A stretch of DNA of 37,205 bases from Anoxybacillus sp. (GCF_023512315.1 NZ_JAILZV010000008.1:1-37205); one strand, 5' to 3'. Shown: positions 8,007 through 17,816, counted from the first letter of the stretch. The notes: a model not told the origin generated them from the letters alone. A program made the numbers and translations.

Positions 8007-8924
8007 TTACTTACGCAATCTCGGATCTAGTGCGTCGCGCAATCCATCGCCGACAACGTTAAACGCAAAAATCGTTAAGCAAATGAACGTAGCCGGGAAG
8101 AATAGACGCCATGGATAATATTGCAATGCTTGTACCCCTTCAGAAGCCATCGTTCCCCAGCTTGCTAAAGGCTGTGGTACCCCAAGACCTAAATAGCTTA
8201 AAAATGCTTCCGTAAAAATAGCGGATGGAATCGATAATGTCAACGTGACAAGAATTGGTCCCATCGCGTTTGGAATTAAATGTTTGAACATAATTCTAGA
8301 CGTATTTGCTCCGAGTGTCTGTGCTGCTAATACGTACTCTTGGCTTTTCAACTGAAGAACTTGTCCACGAACGATACGCGCCATGTTAATCCATCCGGTA
8401 ATCGTCATCGCTAAAATCATCGTGCCTAACCCTTGGCCTAACACGACCATTAATAAAATAACTAAAAGCAAGTAAGGAACCGCCCATAAAATATCAGCAA
8501 TTCGCATCATCACGTCGTCTGTCCGCCCACCGCGGAATCCAGCAATTCCTCCCCAAAGGACACCGATGAATAAATCGATTAACGCTGCTGCTAATCCGAT
8601 GAATAACGAGATACGTGCCCCATACCATGTCCGGGTGAAAATGTCGCGACCAAGGTCGTCCGTTCCAAACCAATGTTCTGCCGAAGGCGGTTTGTTTGTA
8701 TTCATTAAGTCGTTTGTCGAATAATCGTATTTCGTCATATGTGGACCGAAAATCGCCATAAATACTAATAGAATTAACAACACGAGCCCAAACATTGCTA
8801 ATTTATTTTTGCGAAAACGAATCGAAACGTCTTTCCAAAAAGACAAACTCGGCTTCGAAATTTTTTCCGCTTCGCTTAAATCAACCGATGCAGGTTGAAA
8901 CATTTCTTTCGGAAGTTGCTGCAT
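8007..8924 (-). CDS. oppC: Oligopeptide ABC transporter permease OppC
   Basis: Inner-membrane permease half of the Opp importer, 305 residues. It has the OppC N-terminal extension (SFWKDVSIRFRKNKLAMFGLVLLILLVF) and then the binding-protein-dependent transport domain. The GTDDLGRDIFTRTWYGARISL block and the EAA loop (EYVLAAQTLGANTSRIMFKHLIPNA) contact the ATPases. The gene starts three bases after the oppB stop, and its AAAGGAG lies within the end of oppB. Confidence 0.95.
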   Translation of the reverse strand: MQQLPKEMFQPASVDLSEAEKISKPSLSFWKDVSIRFRKNKLAMFGLVLLILLVFMAIFGPHMTKYDYSTNDLMNTNKPPSAEHWFGTDDLGRDIFTRTWYGARISLFIGLAAALIDLFIGVLWGGIAGFRGGRTDDVMMRIADILWAVPYLLLVILLMVVLGQGLGTMILAMTITGWINMARIVRGQVLQLKSQEYVLAAQTLGANTSRIMFKHLIPNAMGPILVTLTLSIPSAIFTEAFLSYLGLGVPQPLASWGTMASEGVQALQYYPWRLFFPATFICLTIFAFNVVGDGLRDALDPRLRK

Positions 8925-8926
8925 AA

Positions 8927-9862
8927 CTACTCTCCTTTCTTCCCACCGGCTAATTTAATACGTGGATCAATTAAACCGTAGGCAATATCCACGAGTAAAA
9001 CCGAGAACAGGAGCAAAATGCTGTAAAAGACAGTGACTCCCATAATCGTTGTATAGTCACGGTTGGAAATACTTAATACGAATTGACTTCCAAGCCCTGG
9101 AATACCAAAAATTTTCTCAATGACAAAGCTTCCTGTCAACACCGCAGCCGATAATGGACCTAAATATGTGACAACTGGCAATAATGCGTTACGAATGGCG
9201 TGTTTCACCGTAATTTGTCCTTTCGAAAGCCCTTTTGCTTTCGCTGTACGGATATAGTCATTGCTTAATACTTCCAACATGCTTGAGCGAGTGAGGCGGG
9301 CAATGAATGCCATCGGTGTCGCTGCAAGCGCCAATGCTGGCAATACGGTATGTTGAAGCGATTCCCAACGAGCGACTGGAAACATTCCTAGTTTAATCGC
9401 CAATACATATTGTAAAAGCGACGCCATAATAAAGCTTGGAACAGATATGCCGAGAACAGCAAAAATCATGGCTCCATAATCTTGCCATTTGTTATGATTT
9501 AAGGCAGCAATAACCCCTAATAAAATGCCGAGGCTCACCGCTAATAATAACGCTTCCATCCCAAGGAAAAACGACACAGGGAAGCCTTCATTAATTAAAT
9601 CATTGACCGTTTGTCCTTTATATTTAAACGACGGACCAAAGTCCCATTTCGCAATGGATACTAAATAATCCGTGTATTGTTCATACCACGGACGGTCAAG
9701 TCCATAATATTCATTTAAATTTTTCTCAATTTCCGGAGGCAATTTTTTCTCGCCTGAAAACGGTCCCCCCGGTGCGGCTCTCATTAAAAAGAACGTAGCG
9801 GTAATAATTAAAAAAAGCGACAGCAAAATCGACAATAACCGTCTTGATATATACCGCAACAT
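8927..9862 (-). CDS. oppB: Oligopeptide ABC transporter permease OppB
   Basis: Partner permease, 311 residues from the ATG at 9862, which is preceded by GGAGGTG. The frame is open 69 bases further upstream, but that extension has no ribosome binding site and reads through a stem-loop. It begins [20 protein letters not shown] with RAAPGGPF, standard for OppB/DppB. The EAA loop is [28 protein letters not shown] long stem-loop separates it from oppA and probably lowers expression relative to the binding protein. Confidence 0.95.
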   Translation of the reverse strand: MLRYISRRLLSILLSLFLIITATFFLMRAAPGGPFSGEKKLPPEIEKNLNEYYGLDRPWYEQYTDYLVSIAKWDFGPSFKYKGQTVNDLINEGFPVSFFLGMEALLLAVSLGILLGVIAALNHNKWQDYGAMIFAVLGISVPSFIMASLLQYVLAIKLGMFPVARWESLQHTVLPALALAATPMAFIARLTRSSMLEVLSNDYIRTAKAKGLSKGQITVKHAIRNALLPVVTYLGPLSAAVLTGSFVIEKIFGIPGLGSQFVLSISNRDYTTIMGVTVFYSILLLFSVLLVDIAYGLIDPRIKLAGGKKGE

Positions 9863-9905
9863 ATTGAAACACCTCCATTTTTTTGCAAATACTCTATATC
9901 GCGAA

Positions 9906-9941
9906 ATGAAGGTATATGGGAAAATTCCCATATACCTTCAT
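9906..9941 (-). promoter_or_regulatory. Long intercistronic stem-loop between oppA and oppB
   Basis: The 17-base arm at 9906-9922 is exactly complementary to 9925-9941. No T-run follows on the minus strand (TTTCGCGATA), so it is not a simple terminator. Such hairpins after a binding-protein gene usually protect or partly separate the upstream mRNA, giving more OppA than permease. That role is inference from family practice. Confidence 0.75.
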
Positions 9942-9949
9942 CCACCATC

Positions 9950-11590
9950 TTATTCAAAATATGCCCATTTGAATTGGACGTCGCCAAGACCTGACAATTC
10001 AACGCCTTTTAAGTTGTCTTTTTGCACCCAAGTTTGTGTATAGAAGTAGATAGGTGCAACTGGAAGCTCATCCATTAAGATTGCTTCTGCGTCTTTTAAC
10101 ATTTGTTTCCGTTTTTCTGGATCTTTTTCTTTTTGCGAGTCAATCAACAATTGTTTGTATTTCGGATTTTCCCAGTTTGTATCGTTGTTGCCTCCTTTTT
10201 TGTCACGGAACAATTCTAAGAAGTTGATTGGATCGTTAAAGTCACCTAACCAACCCATGCGGCCAACTTGATAATCGCCAGAATGCAATTTGTCAATATA
10301 AACATTCCATTCAGCGTTTTCAAGTTTTACTTCAATGCCTAAATTTTTCTTCCACATATCTTGAATCGCTTGAGCGATTTTCGCATGTGCTTCAGATGTG
10401 TTAAACGAATATGTGATTGGCGGTAATTGTTTCACATCTTTTAAGCCAAGCTCTTCTAACCCTTTTTTCAAATACTCTTTCGCTTTTTCGACATCGTTGT
10501 CTTTGAAGTAGCCTTCTTTGTTCTCTGGGAACATTGTTGGTGGCACAGCCGCCATCGCTGGTACTTGTTCCCCTTTTGTAACGTTTTCAACGATTGCTTT
10601 ACGGTCAATCGCATATGCGAGTGCCTTACGAATATTTACGTTGTTGAATGGCGCTTTTTCTGTGTTAAATTTTAACCAATATGTGCCCGCAATCGGTTGC
10701 ACATGAAGCTTACCTTCTTGTTTTAATTGCGGAAGCGCATCTGTTGGCAACGTACCTGTTGGCGAACCAGCCCAGTCTAACTCACCGTTATTGAACATCG
10801 AAAGTTCTGTGTTCGGATCGTTAACCATCGACATGCTGATTTTTGTAAGTTTTACGTTTTTCGCATCCCAATATGTTTCGTTCTTTTCAAGAACGATTTT
10901 ATTGTTATGCTCCCAAGTTGTCATTTTGAACGGTCCGTTTGATGTGTAGTCAGGACCAGCGTTTTTGTACCAATCCGGATTTTTTTGTGCGATTTTACTA
11001 TTTACCGGATAGTACGTATAGAACGCTGTTAGTTCTAAGAAATAAGGTGTTGGGTTTTCAAGTGTAACTTGTAATGTTTTGTCATCAAGCGCTTTGACAC
11101 CAACGTCTTCTGCTTTTGCTTTTCCTTCGTTAAACGCTTGACCGTTTTTAATGTAGTAAAGCTGATAAGCGTATTGCGATTGGTTTTTCGGATCAAGCGC
11201 CCATTTCCACGCATACTCGAAGTCTTGCGCAGTGACAGGGTCACCGTTCGTCCATTTTGCATCGCGCAATTTGAACGTGTACGTTGTTAAGTCATCAGAA
11301 ACATCATAGCTTTCTGCTGCTGCCAACTTAGGTTTTCCGTCTTTAATAACTGTCAACCCTTCAAACGTTTGGCGCAATACAGTACCAGAAGTCGAGTCGT
11401 TCGCTAATCCTGGATGTAAAGAGAATGGCTCTGTGTTAATGTTCACGCGCAATTCTTGCGGAACATCGGCTTTTTTCTCGCCGCCTGTTTTTTCACCAGC
11501 AGATTCTTTTTTGTTAAACCCGCCGCACGCAGCAAGAAAGACGCTCAGCACTAACATAAGGCTGAACAAAAGTGATAGTCTTTTCTTCAA
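9950..11590 (-). CDS. oppA: Oligopeptide-binding lipoprotein OppA
   Basis: Extracellular, lipid-anchored solute-binding protein (SBP family 5) that captures peptides for OppBCDF; in Bacillus it also admits signalling peptides for competence and sporulation. The signal peptide MKKRLSLLFSLMLVLSVFLAAC ends in the lipobox LAAC with C22 as the lipidated residue. The start is a TTG at 11590 with AGGGGGG about eight bases upstream. The 546-residue length and the YTFKLRDAKWTNGDPVTAQDFEYAW block are typical. It is the first gene of the operon. Upstream lie two candidate promoters with CodY-like and cre-like sites. Confidence 0.96.
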   Translation of the reverse strand: MKKRLSLLFSLMLVLSVFLAACGGFNKKESAGEKTGGEKKADVPQELRVNINTEPFSLHPGLANDSTSGTVLRQTFEGLTVIKDGKPKLAAAESYDVSDDLTTYTFKLRDAKWTNGDPVTAQDFEYAWKWALDPKNQSQYAYQLYYIKNGQAFNEGKAKAEDVGVKALDDKTLQVTLENPTPYFLELTAFYTYYPVNSKIAQKNPDWYKNAGPDYTSNGPFKMTTWEHNNKIVLEKNETYWDAKNVKLTKISMSMVNDPNTELSMFNNGELDWAGSPTGTLPTDALPQLKQEGKLHVQPIAGTYWLKFNTEKAPFNNVNIRKALAYAIDRKAIVENVTKGEQVPAMAAVPPTMFPENKEGYFKDNDVEKAKEYLKKGLEELGLKDVKQLPPITYSFNTSEAHAKIAQAIQDMWKKNLGIEVKLENAEWNVYIDKLHSGDYQVGRMGWLGDFNDPINFLELFRDKKGGNNDTNWENPKYKQLLIDSQKEKDPEKRKQMLKDAEAILMDELPVAPIYFYTQTWVQKDNLKGVELSGLGDVQFKWAYFE

Positions 11591-11702
11591 TGGATTTCCC
11601 CCCTAAAAAAATTTTTATATGCAAAAGCCCGGCGTCAAAGCGCGGAACTTTTGTTCATAATATCAGTTTGTTCCCACTAAATTATGTACCATTTCTCGTC
11701 TG

Positions 11703-11717
11703 ATTTATCAGAATATT
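11703..11717. promoter_or_regulatory. Candidate CodY box near the proximal opp promoter
   Basis: ATTTATCAGAATATT matches 12 of 15 positions of the CodY consensus AATTTTCWGAAAATT. It falls just downstream of the proximal -10, around the expected start site, where binding would repress. CodY control of peptide uptake genes is well known in low-GC Gram-positives; for this site it is inference. Confidence 0.45.
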
Positions 11718-11730
11718 TTACCTGTGTTTT

Positions 11731-11759
11731 ATTATAAACGTTATTAATATATTTGAAAA
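11731..11759 (-). promoter_or_regulatory. Candidate proximal opp promoter (P1)
   Basis: Minus-strand TTTTCA (11754-11759), a 17-base spacer and a perfect TATAAT (11731-11736), about 140 bases upstream of the oppA start. Confidence 0.5.
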
Positions 11760-11779
11760 GATTTTTTGTCACATTTTTA

Positions 11780-11794
11780 TGTTTTCTGAATTTT
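11780..11794. promoter_or_regulatory. Second candidate CodY box
   Basis: TGTTTTCTGAATTTT matches 11 of 15 positions of the CodY consensus. It lies between the two candidate opp promoters, about 77 bases from the first box. Weak alone, but two sites in one regulatory region is suggestive. Confidence 0.3.
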
Positions 11795-11842
11795 ATTTTG
11801 ATTAAAACTGTTGCGGTAACTTTGTTTTTTCAGCTAGTTAGC

Positions 11843-11871
11843 ATTTTATAGTGTTTTTCGATAAATGTAAA
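11843..11871 (-). promoter_or_regulatory. Candidate distal opp promoter (P2)
   Basis: Minus-strand TTTACA (11866-11871), a 17-base spacer and TAAAAT (11843-11848). The -35 overlaps one arm of the inverted repeat AATGTAAA / TTTACATT (11864-11888). Confidence 0.45.
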
Positions 11872-11894
11872 TGATAAAATTTTACATTCCTTAA

Positions 11895-11910
11895 AATAAA
11901 GCGCTTACAT
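11895..11910. promoter_or_regulatory. Candidate CcpA cre site upstream of opp P2
   Basis: AATAAAGCGCTTACAT fits 14 of 16 positions of the cre consensus WTGAAARCGYTTWCAW. It lies about 25 bases upstream of the P2 -35, a position more typical of CcpA activation than repression. Function is inferred. The AT-rich stretch from here to about 12045 shows no ORF or other clear element. Confidence 0.45.
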
Positions 11911-12049
11911 CTTTCGTTTTTACTTTAAGTTCAAAAATGATAAACGTTCGGTTTCTTCTTATATTTAGTCATGCATCTCACAAAAATTCATTTTTTAAAA
12001 ATAATTTTTGAAATAAGATATTTAGGGAATGAAATTATTAAAAAACACT

Positions 12050-12078
12050 TTGTCATTCAAAATTTGTATGAGTAAAAT
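12050..12078 (+). promoter_or_regulatory. trpS promoter
   Basis: TTGTCA (12050-12055), a 17-base spacer and TAAAAT (12073-12078) give a good sigma-A promoter placed just before the T-box leader. Transcription should start near 12085. Confidence 0.7.
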
Positions 12079-12149
12079 GTTTGTGGAAGGAGGGGAAATC
12101 CCCTGTCCTCTTCCTTGCATAAACGAGAAGATTGTTTTAGAATGGTAAC

Positions 12150-12420
12150 AAAAAACGATGCGATGAGAAAGAATAGTACATATTGCGATCGCCTTCAGAG
12201 AGCTTGTGGGTGGTGGAAACAAGCGGCTAGCAATATGGAATGGGCTTTTGAGCATCCGGCTGAAACGAAGTAGGCTTGGACGTTTGCCTTACGTTACAAA
12301 GGCGCCATCTGCTTCTGTCAGATGGAACGGAGTGATTGCGTGCGTACTGCGCAATAACTAGGGTGGCAACGCGGTTCTATCGTCCCTAACATCATGGGAA
12401 GATAGAGCCTTTATTATTTT
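12150..12420 (+). ncRNA. Tryptophan T-box riboswitch of trpS
   Basis: This leader reads the charging of tRNA-Trp and lets transcription reach trpS only when uncharged tRNA binds. Stem I is closed by GATGC (12157-12161) and GCATC (12252-12256). It contains the AGTA loop motif, the distal GGTGGTGGAAAC loop, and the specifier codon TGG at 12241-12243 after GAA. The T-box core AGGGTGGCAACGCGG is at 12361-12375. Its TGGC should pair with the GCCA end expected for tRNA-Trp. The terminator is GGTTCTATCGTCCC (12374-12387) against GGGAAGATAGAGCC (12397-12410), then TTTATTATTTT. An additional GC-rich hairpin (about 12089-12118) precedes stem I. Confidence 0.95.
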
Positions 12421-12424
12421 ATGA

Positions 12425-13427
<1,003 letters not shown>

Positions 13428-13429
<2 letters not shown>

Positions 13430-13460
13430 AAAGATGTCCCGTAAAAGGGGCATCTTTTTA
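13428..13460 (+). terminator. Terminator of trpS
   Basis: AAAAAGATGTCCC pairs with GGGCATCTTTTT around a short loop, directly after the trpS stop, with a T-run on the plus strand. Confidence 0.9.
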
Positions 13461-13494
13461 TAAGGTAAGAAAGTATAAAATTTTACGATTAGGT

Positions 13495-13619
13495 GGGGCG
13501 TTGTCTAGCTCCAAGCGCCATCGGCTCGAGTCGCTCCGCCCCACACTGCGGCGGCAACAGCCTCCTCGGTGGGGCTTGTGCGATCTTCGCCGATAGGCGG
13601 GCGCTTTGCGCTTTTCTTA
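13495..13619. repeat. GC-rich structured repeat element between trpS and yjbA
   Basis: A block much richer in G and C than its flanks begins TTGTCTAGCTCCAAGCGCC and ends GGCGGGCGCTTTGCGCTTTT. The ends fold back on each other: AAGCGCC-A-TCGGC pairs with GCCGAT-A-GGCGGGCGCTT. An inner CCGCCCCAC / GTGGGGC pair closes a second level. I recall similar GTCTAGCTCCA(G)CGCC...GCGCTTTTCTT elements dispersed in Bacillaceae genomes, but only one copy is in this window. No ORF with a ribosome binding site lies in it. Its right end abuts the yjbA stop. Confidence 0.6.
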
Positions 13620-14357
13620 TTTCACGTGTGGCTCTTGTTCTATTTCCCATAATTTCTCAAAGAATGGTTGTCCTTTGACGAGTTTCTCGCATAATTGCAC
13701 ATGTTTTTCCGACCAACCGTGCTTCGTTTCCTCGTATAATTGACACCACGCTTCGTCAAACGACATTTGTTGAATCAATGGATATTTATGCGGCGCCCAC
13801 TCCGTATACCAATAGCGCACTTCCGCGACATTTTTCGTTGAATAAAGCTGATCTAACGCCATAAATAATAGCTGCTTTAATTGCCGCTCTTTGCGCGTCA
13901 GACCGCTCATGAGCTCCGGCGCAGGCGATAAAATATGGTACTCTTTGTCATATGGTGGGAGCGGGTACGTTTCTTCTTGTTGTCCGGCAGCCATTTCATA
14001 AACGAGTTGTTCTTGTCTTGGAATTAGGCGGCTTTTGCGAATCGGGATGTTATATCCGAGCGTATCTACCGCTAAAATCCCTTTCCCATCGGTCACGACA
14101 AACCCGTAGTCTAGCGGAATACGCTCGTGGTTTTTACGAACATACGCTTTTTGATACACATTGTCAAGAAGCGATTGCGGAATTTCCGATAAACTATTTT
14201 CGATGTAATGAAATAAGGCTGAAGATACTTTTAACAACGGGACTTGATCAAGCAATTCGACTTGATCGTCTTTTCGCCATTCATGAAAGTGGCAGACGTT
14301 ATATCCATTCTCTTCCCCTTCAAACCAATTCACCCAAATATCATGAAGATATAACAT
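13617..14357 (-). CDS. yjbA: YjbA family protein (UPF0736), unknown function
   Basis: A 246-residue soluble protein starting [20 protein letters not shown], resembling B. subtilis YjbA, whose role is not established. The ATG at 14357 has GTGAGGGG eight bases upstream; the longer open frame lacks a ribosome binding site. Other visible blocks are [29 protein letters not shown] and [19 protein letters not shown]. There is no signal peptide or membrane segment. Its neighbours trpS and yjaZ match the B. subtilis order, where an app operon lies between yjaZ and yjbA; that operon is missing here. Confidence 0.82.
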   Translation of the reverse strand: MLYLHDIWVNWFEGEENGYNVCHFHEWRKDDQVELLDQVPLLKVSSALFHYIENSLSEIPQSLLDNVYQKAYVRKNHERIPLDYGFVVTDGKGILAVDTLGYNIPIRKSRLIPRQEQLVYEMAAGQQEETYPLPPYDKEYHILSPAPELMSGLTRKERQLKQLLFMALDQLYSTKNVAEVRYWYTEWAPHKYPLIQQMSFDEAWCQLYEETKHGWSEKHVQLCEKLVKGQPFFEKLWEIEQEPHVK

Positions 14358-14443
14358 AACGATACCCCTCACTTCAAAAACTATTTGTCCATCAGTATAG
14401 GCAGAGGGAGAATATTTTATTCCACGACACCCTTTTTTATCCA

Positions 14444-14647
14444 TCATTCTTCTTGAGAGGGAAAAGAAAGGCTTAGCCACATAAGAAGGATGCCAACAAG
14501 AAAAAAATAACATTCAATTCGTGTGCTAATGAAACGAAAATAGTCAAGCCATCCTCGTTCCACTGTAAGAAGGTTTAAATAAGCAATCGAGGTGACCCCA
14601 CCAATGACCGACAGCCCAAAACCGACTAAATAGATAAAAATTCGCAT
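14444..14647 (-). CDS. Small two-helix membrane protein, unknown
   Basis: A 67-residue ORF whose ATG is preceded by GGAGG at a good distance. Hydrophobic stretches at about residues 3-24 ([22 protein letters not shown]) and 44-62 ([18 protein letters not shown]) flank a short basic loop ([15 protein letters not shown]). I do not recognise it. It occupies the gap between yjaZ and yjbA. Confidence 0.65.
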   Translation of the reverse strand: MRIFIYLVGFGLSVIGGVTSIAYLNLLTVERGWLDYFRFISTRIECYFFLVGILLMWLSLSFPSQEE

Positions 14648-14713
14648 CGTTTTCCTCCATCACCTTGTCCTAATCTACGTATATGTGCAAAAACGGACGG
14701 TGATGACGACGTT

Positions 14714-15472
14714 TTACTCGAAGTTTGCGACTTGAACGATGCGTTCTGATGGCATTTCGATTAATGATAAGAAACTTTCTTTTTCCAACGCCTGTTGAAC
14801 GATATGATAACCGACGGCATACCCAAGCATTCGCGGGTACCACCCACGCCCGTAAAGAAGACGATCATGTAAAGGGTGGGACGAGGCAACCGCTTGATGA
14901 GGGGCAATGTATTTTTTCCAAAACTTTTGCACCTCTTCCTCTGAATAATACGTCGTCCATTTTGCTTCATATGCTTTGCCGACAAATCGACCAACTGCCT
15001 GCTCAGCAAGTCCTTCTAACATAATGCCGTCAAGCAGCGTATATATGTTTTTCCGCTGTTTATCCAACCGGCAAACATGGCTATACTCATGGGTTAACAC
15101 AGCCGCAATTTCTTTCGTTTCATGGTGCGGCAATAAAAATAAAAAAAGTTTATCGTGGTATGCAAGCCCGCCTTTACTGTTGAAGTCACGGGCAAACGCC
15201 TGATGGTGAGCGTTGGCTGGAAAAATAAAAATGGGGATATCCGGTCCATTCCAACGTTTGCGTAGCTGTTCATATAATGTTTCGACTCGCTCCCATATTT
15301 TTTTCCGCTTCATTAACGTTACTGTTTCGCTTCCTTTTTCTGAGGACATTCCGTGGTGAGTAAGATGGAGATAAATTCCGCGGGCGGTCGCTTGTTCGAA
15401 ATAAGGAATAAGCCGCTCGCATCGTTTTAACGGATGCTCTTCTATCCATTCATCTGTCCGAACAACCGGCAT
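14714..15472 (-). CDS. yjaZ: YjaZ-like putative zinc peptidase (DUF2268)
   Basis: A 252-residue protein with a gluzincin-like metal site: H128-E129-Y-S-H132 in VLTHEYSHVCRL, and a downstream MLEGLAEQA helix that offers E153 or E157 as third ligand. This matches DUF2268 predicted Zn-dependent proteases; the substrate is unknown. No signal peptide is seen, so it is probably cytoplasmic. The ATG at 15472 has AAAGGAGGG upstream. The upstream open extension overlaps the fabF terminator and is unlikely to be translated. Confidence 0.82.
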   Translation of the reverse strand: MPVVRTDEWIEEHPLKRCERLIPYFEQATARGIYLHLTHHGMSSEKGSETVTLMKRKKIWERVETLYEQLRKRWNGPDIPIFIFPANAHHQAFARDFNSKGGLAYHDKLFLFLLPHHETKEIAAVLTHEYSHVCRLDKQRKNIYTLLDGIMLEGLAEQAVGRFVGKAYEAKWTTYYSEEEVQKFWKKYIAPHQAVASSHPLHDRLLYGRGWYPRMLGYAVGYHIVQQALEKESFLSLIEMPSERIVQVANFE

Positions 15473-15521
15473 GCCGTTCCCTCCTTTCCCAACATTGTAT
15501 GTGAAGAAAGAAAAAGAGGTG

Positions 15522-15550
15522 AAAAAAGGCGACCTCTTTCCGAGATCGCC
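15522..15550 (-). terminator. Terminator of fabHF
   Basis: On the minus strand GGCGATCTC pairs with GAGGTCGCC (one G-T pair), followed by TTTTTT. It lies eight bases after the fabF stop. Confidence 0.88.
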
Positions 15551-15557
15551 ATTTCGG

Positions 15558-16796
15558 TTACTCATATTTTTTGAAAATGAGCGTGGCGTTATGGCCGCCA
15601 AAGCCGAGCGAATTGCTTAATGCAGCGCGCACTTCTTGTTTGCGCGCGACGTTTGGCACATAATCGAGGTCGCACTCCGGATCTGGCGTTTCGTAGTGAA
15701 TGGTCGGAGGAATAACTCCGTCAACAATCGATAAAATCGAGAAAATCGCTTCGACAGCGCCTGCTGCTCCAAGCAAATGCCCTGTCATCGATTTTGTGGA
15801 GCTCACCGCTAGCTTATAAGCGTGGTCGCCAAACACTTCTTTAATCGCCATCGTTTCGTATTTATCATTATAATCTGTACTTGTTCCGTGCGCGTTAATG
15901 TAATCGATGTCTTCTGGCCTCAAGCCTGCATCCGCCAATGCTTGACGCATCGCTCGCACCCCGCCTTCTCCACCTGGTGCTGGTGCAGTAATATGGTATG
16001 CATCGCCTGTTGCACCATAGCCAACGATCTCGGCGTAAATGCGCGCTCCTCGCTTTAACGCATGCTCTAGTTCTTCCAATACGAGAATACCAGCACCTTC
16101 CCCCATCACAAAGCCATCGCGGTTTTTATCAAATGGTCGGCTCGCTGTGTTCGGATCTGGGTTTGTCGATAATGCCGTATTGGCACAAAATCCTGCTAAC
16201 GCCATTCTTGTAATCGGTGCTTCTGTTCCACCGGTAATCATGACGTCCGCATCGCCACGCTCAATGACTTTGAACGCATCACCAATCGAATTCGCCCCTG
16301 TCGCACATGCCGTGACCGTACAAGAGTTAATTCCTTTCGCTCCTAATACAATCGACACTTGCCCTGCCGCCATATCCGGAATCATCATCGGTACGAAAAA
16401 CGGGCTTACGCGCCGATACCCGCGCTGCTGGAAAACTTCAAACTGTTGCTCAAACGTTTCCATTCCCCCGATGCCTGAACCGATCCATACGCCAACGCGC
16501 GGAGCATTTTCTTCCGTAATCGTTAAATGAGCGTCTTTTACCGCCATCAGCGATGCTGCAACCGCATATTGCGTAAAGCGATCCATTTTTCGCGCTTCCC
16601 GCTTATCCATGAACTGCTCTGGATTAAAATCTTTTAATTCCGCTGCTACTTTTGCCGGAAAATCGTCTGGGTTAACACGTGTCAACGGTCCAATACCGTT
16701 TTGTCCGGCAATGATATTTTTCCAAGTTGTTTCGACATCATTTCCAAGGGGAGTAACAGCTCCAAGACCTGTCACTACGACTCTTCGTTTTTTCAT
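15558..16796 (-). CDS. fabF: 3-oxoacyl-ACP synthase II (FabF)
   Basis: Condensing enzyme that elongates acyl-ACP with malonyl-ACP in type II fatty acid synthesis. 412 residues starting [20 protein letters not shown]. The catalytic triad is visible: C164 in [11 protein letters not shown], the histidine in [12 protein letters not shown] and the histidine in [11 protein letters not shown]. The C-terminal [15 protein letters not shown] is standard. The ATG at 16796 has AGAGAGG upstream; the longer reading frame has none. It lies 35 bases after fabH and is transcribed with it from the FapR-controlled promoter. Confidence 0.97.
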   Translation of the reverse strand: MKKRRVVVTGLGAVTPLGNDVETTWKNIIAGQNGIGPLTRVNPDDFPAKVAAELKDFNPEQFMDKREARKMDRFTQYAVAASLMAVKDAHLTITEENAPRVGVWIGSGIGGMETFEQQFEVFQQRGYRRVSPFFVPMMIPDMAAGQVSIVLGAKGINSCTVTACATGANSIGDAFKVIERGDADVMITGGTEAPITRMALAGFCANTALSTNPDPNTASRPFDKNRDGFVMGEGAGILVLEELEHALKRGARIYAEIVGYGATGDAYHITAPAPGGEGGVRAMRQALADAGLRPEDIDYINAHGTSTDYNDKYETMAIKEVFGDHAYKLAVSSTKSMTGHLLGAAGAVEAIFSILSIVDGVIPPTIHYETPDPECDLDYVPNVARKQEVRAALSNSLGFGGHNATLIFKKYE

Positions 16797-16831
16797 CTGC
16801 TTGCCTCTCTTTCCTTTTGTAATGACTGTTG

Positions 16832-17764
16832 TCAACGGCCCCATCTCAATGCGATGGCGCCCCATGTTAAGCCGCCGCCAAAGCCAACCATAATAATAAG
16901 ATCGTCATCGTTAATTTTTCCTGCTTCTAATTCTTCCACGATCGAAATCGGAATGGACGCCGCAGAAGTATTGCCATATTTTCTAACCGTTGTTGACATT
17001 TTATCCTCCGGCAATTCTAGTCGCTGCCTTGCTGCTTCGACAATTCGTATATTGGCTTGGTGCGGAATTAAGAAGTCAACATCTTGTTTCGATAAGCCGG
17101 CTTTTTCTAGCACGTGAATGCACGATTCGCCCATTTGCCGAACGGCAAACTTAAACACTTCTCTGCCGTTCATAACGACATATTCTTCATGATATAAGTG
17201 TTTTCCTCCTGTCCCATCTGCTCCTAATTCGAACGATAAAATGCCTCGTCCTTCCGAAACAGGTCCCATGACGACCGCCCCTGCGCCGTCGCCAAATAGC
17301 ACCGCCGTATTGCGGTCGCTCCAGTTCACGATTTTTGACAACTTCTCAACACCTACTACTAATATATACCGATAAGCGCCAGTGTCAATAAATTGTTTTG
17401 CTGTTACCATGCCATAAATAAATCCTGCACAAGCTGCGCTAATATCAAGCGCTGCCGCTTTTGTCGCGCCAAGCCGCTCTTGTAGCATACAAGCAACCGA
17501 TGGGAATGGGCGGTCTGGGGTGACCGTTGCCACTAAAATTAAGTCGATGTCTGCCGCTGTAATGTTTGCATGTTTGAGCGCGTTTTGTGCAGCAAAATAC
17601 GCCATATCGGATGTATCCATATCATCTGGAGCAATTCTCCGTTCTTCAATTCCAGTACGTGTCCGAATCCATTCGTCTGATGTATCCATCATTTTTTCTA
17701 AATCCGCATTCGTCACGACCCGCTCGGGTAAATAGCGACCGACTCCGATAATGCCTGCACCCAT
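16832..17764 (-). CDS. fabH: 3-oxoacyl-ACP synthase III (FabH)
   Basis: Starts fatty acid synthesis by condensing acyl-CoA with malonyl-ACP; in Bacillus it prefers branched primers. The 310-residue product begins [20 protein letters not shown]. The catalytic residues are C112 ([10 protein letters not shown]), H235 (PHQANIRI) and N265 (KYGNTSAAS). I chose the ATG at 17764, nine bases downstream of the first ATG, because AAAGGAG directly abuts the first one. Operon fabH-fabF. The promoter carries a FapR box. Confidence 0.97.
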   Translation of the reverse strand: MGAGIIGVGRYLPERVVTNADLEKMMDTSDEWIRTRTGIEERRIAPDDMDTSDMAYFAAQNALKHANITAADIDLILVATVTPDRPFPSVACMLQERLGATKAAALDISAACAGFIYGMVTAKQFIDTGAYRYILVVGVEKLSKIVNWSDRNTAVLFGDGAGAVVMGPVSEGRGILSFELGADGTGGKHLYHEEYVVMNGREVFKFAVRQMGESCIHVLEKAGLSKQDVDFLIPHQANIRIVEAARQRLELPEDKMSTTVRKYGNTSAASIPISIVEELEAGKINDDDLIIMVGFGGGLTWGAIALRWGR

Positions 17765-17799
17765 ACTAAACATCTCCTTTAGAATTATATAACCAATTA

Positions 17800-17816
17800 C
17801 TATTACTTGGTACTAA
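17800..17816 (-). promoter_or_regulatory. FapR operator of fabHF
   Basis: The minus strand reads TTAGTACCAAGTAATAG, fitting the FapR palindrome TTAGTACCTRGTACTAA at 14 of 17 positions. It begins at the last base of the -10 element. FapR is released by malonyl-CoA, so fatty acid genes are induced when precursor accumulates. Confidence 0.8.

Noticed and set aside
11864..11888. AATGTAAA / TTTACATT inverted repeat as a TnrA/GlnR site
   Set aside because: The half-sites are 11 bases apart instead of the 7 required for TGTNA-N7-TNACA, so I keep it only as part of the P2 promoter region.
12022..12255. 77-residue minus-strand ORF across the trpS leader
   Set aside because: It overlaps the trpS promoter and T-box stem I, has no ribosome binding site and no recognisable features.
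16039..16530. 163-residue plus-strand ORF opposite fabF
   Set aside because: Fully antisense to a confident fabF with all catalytic residues; composition is that of a codon-bias shadow frame.
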